Shown here one piece after another: positions 61,364-64,000 of a stretch of 64,000 bases of DNA. The translations under genes and the position numbers were made by a program. Location of the stretch: the NCBI GenBank assembly GCA_010909165.1, contig MU008199.1, positions 328,248 to 392,247 on the forward strand. The letters are read 5' to 3'. The stretch's first letter is position 1. Each line of letters starts with the position of its first letter. The notes beneath the pieces are model-generated. The model was not told the DNA's origin. It was given only the letters and a program-made list of their open reading frames with translations, and did no database searches. Origin of the DNA: Anthoceros angustus. Lineage: Eukaryota > Streptophyta > Anthocerotopsida > Anthocerotales > Anthocerotaceae.

Positions 61364-64000
61364 CCACCTCGGCCACAAACTCTGACAAAGCGCTTCACCA
61401 AACCTGCCTCCAGCCCTGAAACCGGGCCTAAATTGTGTAACAAAATTGGTTGTCACGACCTTCATGTTACAGGTTTTGTAACAGATCCCAGGAGCGGGAC
61501 TCGGCCTGGGACATGTTACAAAATCGCCATAAACGTTACAAAAAACCAGAAACCCGTTATAAAACACCATAACATGGACACCATGTTTCTACTAGTGAAA
61601 GCCCATGAATCAGTAACGAATGCAGCACAACATCCTGTGTATTGAATGGAGCTTTCACGGCATCACATGCTGCACACTTGGCCACTGTATTCTCAACATC
61701 CTTGAACATACCTGACCAAAAGTAAGCACTCTTCAACATATGGTGTGTCCTCTTGACACCAAAATGTCCTAAGGTCTCATGTACCTTGAGTACAATTACA
61801 CTTCTGTCTGCTGGTGGTGGTACCTCCTTCTGTACTTCACCATTTTGCACCATAAGCTTGTCGTCCTGCCAATTGTATTTGGCAACTCGTCGTTGCAACT
61901 TGGACAGCTGAGACGGCAACATCCGACCATCTACCTTGCCATGCTGCAGAAATTGAATGGCTTTTTCCTGCTTCTAGATATCTTTGCTGGATTCTCCCAA
62001 CACAACATGCTCAGACTCCTAATATTCCTGAGCCATAAGAGCGACAAACATACTGGGCATCTCTCGGACTTGGTCATGGCATGCTTCAGTCACGTCCGTA
62101 TCATCATGTATTAGATTTCTGCTTAAACCGTTTGCATTCAAATGAATTTTTCCTGCCCTATGCACAATCTCTATGTCATATTCTGACAGTAGCAAAGCCC
62201 ACCTTGCTAGTTTCCGGCTGAGTTTCATGTTTGTCATGAGCCAGTGTAGGGGCTGGTGATCTGTCATCAATTGAAACCGTCTTCCAAACAGATACACACG
62301 AAAATGCAACGTTGCCCAAACTACAGCCAGGCACTCACCCTCGTAGGACAAATAATTGGCCTCTGCTAAATTGTTGGACCTACTCGCATATGCCACAACA
62401 TGCTCCTCTCCTTGTTCTGTCACTTGAGAAAGCACGGCTCCAATCCCCGCAATGCTCAATCTGTGTGTAAGACAAATGGTCTCTCAAAATCTGGTCGAGC
62501 CTTTCTGCGAGCTGACCTTTCAGCTCCAGCCATGCTGCTTCATGCTCCAACTCCCACTGCCAAGCCATGCCTGTGAAGGCATTGATGCAAGTAGCTCGAG
62601 ATTGGAAGAATGCAAGAAGTGCCCGATGTATCAAACATGCGAAAACGGTGAGGAAATTGCACGCACTGCTGAATGACGTAGAGATGATAGACGATCCGGA
62701 CTTGATGCCTTTCCAAGACAGGCGCAGGGAACAATTCCTGGAAGAGAATTCCACCCTAAAACGCACCCGAGTAAGCCTATCACGGAAGGTCACAGCGATT
62801 GAGAGCCCTATGGTTGATGAGGCAGAGGAAAATGTGCAAGCATGTGGTAATGAAATATTCCATTGTCCCTCCATTTCCAGCCCTAGCTGGTCCTCCTCGT
62901 TACATCATTTCTGTTTACTTCCAAGATTTGCAGGATTGGCGTAGTAGGCTTGACACACAGGTGAAGACATACCGCCAGATAAGACACAACTGCCGCGACA
63001 ACAAATTGTCTTGCAAGATCTGCCTTGGACTGTGCTGCGCACTTGAACCGTGGTCATGCATTTGTCTTAAGGAACTCGGGGATCTTTGGAATAATCTCAA
63101 CTCCGAGGTGACCATTGTCCATTCGTTGTAATTGATATATTATCCCGTTGTAAAAACGACCATTGTAAACACCAAGTCTTATTTGTAAAAACACGCTTCG
63201 TTGTAAAAGCATGCATTGTAAAGCATCCCCAGTTGTAATTTTTTGTTCCGTAGTAAAACACCCCCCAGTTGTAATTTCTCGCTCCATAGTAAAACAATAT
63301 CTCACCGTTGTAGCAGATGACATTATAAAGCACTAACTCCTGGCATAATTTCTCGTTCTCGTTCCCTCCGCATAGGAGATTGTGATCTTCACATCACTAT
63401 TAAAACTTCCTAATTTAAAGTCCTTCCCAATAAAGAAGATAGTCAATACCATTTCAAGACTTTCCAAATTCCAACTTCATGTCCAAATAAAGAAGCGATC
63501 ATGTCTTTAAAAAAATTAAGAGAATTATGAATACTTCAATCCAGGTTGATCAGACAAATGAAAGAACTTTAAATCCTTCAATCTAAGTTGATAACCCAAC
63601 CCTATCTTTGGCAAGTTGCTCTCTCATGTCGGATGAGCTCACTTTTCCTGTACCATCTTTTGCCACTAAATCTACCACCTCGACCTGCAACATAGCAATA
63701 GAATCTTACTAAAAATTAAATAATAGTTATAAAATGAAAATATTATTATTATTTCGTATAAACAATACCATGAACCCGCATTGAACTAACCTTCAATTGA
63801 GCCAATCCTTTTTCTGCCCTCTTCCTATTTACGGCTAAACCTCCACCAAGAGTCTCCTTACTTCAGTAAGATATATGATACAACCACTCTCAATGTAAAA
63901 AATGTGATTGGATAACTAAATAAACAAAAGAGTAACCAAGAATCTGATCCATACAAACTTAATAATTAAAAAGTGACTAACCAAATAAATAATAACTAAC

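Overview
This is nuclear DNA from a land plant, most likely a seed-free one (hornwort, lycophyte or fern). The evidence is intron-rich genes with small introns (mostly 70-160 bp) and plastid-targeted proteins, an AMT1 ammonium transporter, a VTC4/IMP-type phosphatase, a cluster of PLS-class PPR editing factors with aberrant DYW tails, and abundant Ty3/gypsy and CACTA transposon sequence. The exact lineage is inference. I recognised no tRNA, rRNA or CRISPR sequence.

Layout. (1) 1-2.3 kb: repeats, including a 427-bp tandem duplication, and a scrap of the FG-GAP gene found at 26 kb. (2) 2.4-14.8 kb: a PPR-DYW cluster. Copy A (minus, broken) and copy B (plus, broken, expanded) lie head to head. 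Copy C (plus, 863 codons open) follows, and smaller PPR scraps surround them. (3) 15.8-31.6 kb: a gene-rich block. It holds a 12-exon inositol/L-galactose-phosphate phosphatase gene, a single-exon AMT1, a single-exon APC7 (minus), a 16-exon FG-GAP/ASPIC-UnbV (CRTAC1-like) gene divergent from APC7, and a 10-exon plastid lumen protein with a twin-arginine signal. I assembled the exon chains by eye. All splice sites are GT/AG, all phases close, and the products are 275, 570 and 317 residues. (4) 32-47.8 kb: an accessory region with a degraded CACTA transposase, two membrane RING-H2 paralogues in opposite orientations, a large imperfect inverted repeat, a 1-kb 9-bp minisatellite lodged in a duplicated FG-GAP fragment, and anonymous repeats. 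(5) 47.8-61.4 kb: a full-length minus-strand Ty3/gypsy element with about 3.75-3.8 kb LTRs, a 5-bp target duplication (CCACC), a primer-binding site and a polypurine tract. Its gag-pol reading frames are broken. (6) 61.4-64 kb: the big element sits inside what looks like a CACTA terminus, which itself interrupts an older gypsy RNaseH-integrase fragment. AT-rich sequence follows.

The housekeeping genes are not an operon-like pathway. They cover ascorbate/inositol metabolism, ammonium uptake, cell-cycle ubiquitination and thylakoid function. The most unusual material is the PPR cluster (missing DYW tripeptide, variable number of PLS triplets), the RING-H2 pair with Asp as the eighth zinc ligand, and the indel pattern between the two LTRs.
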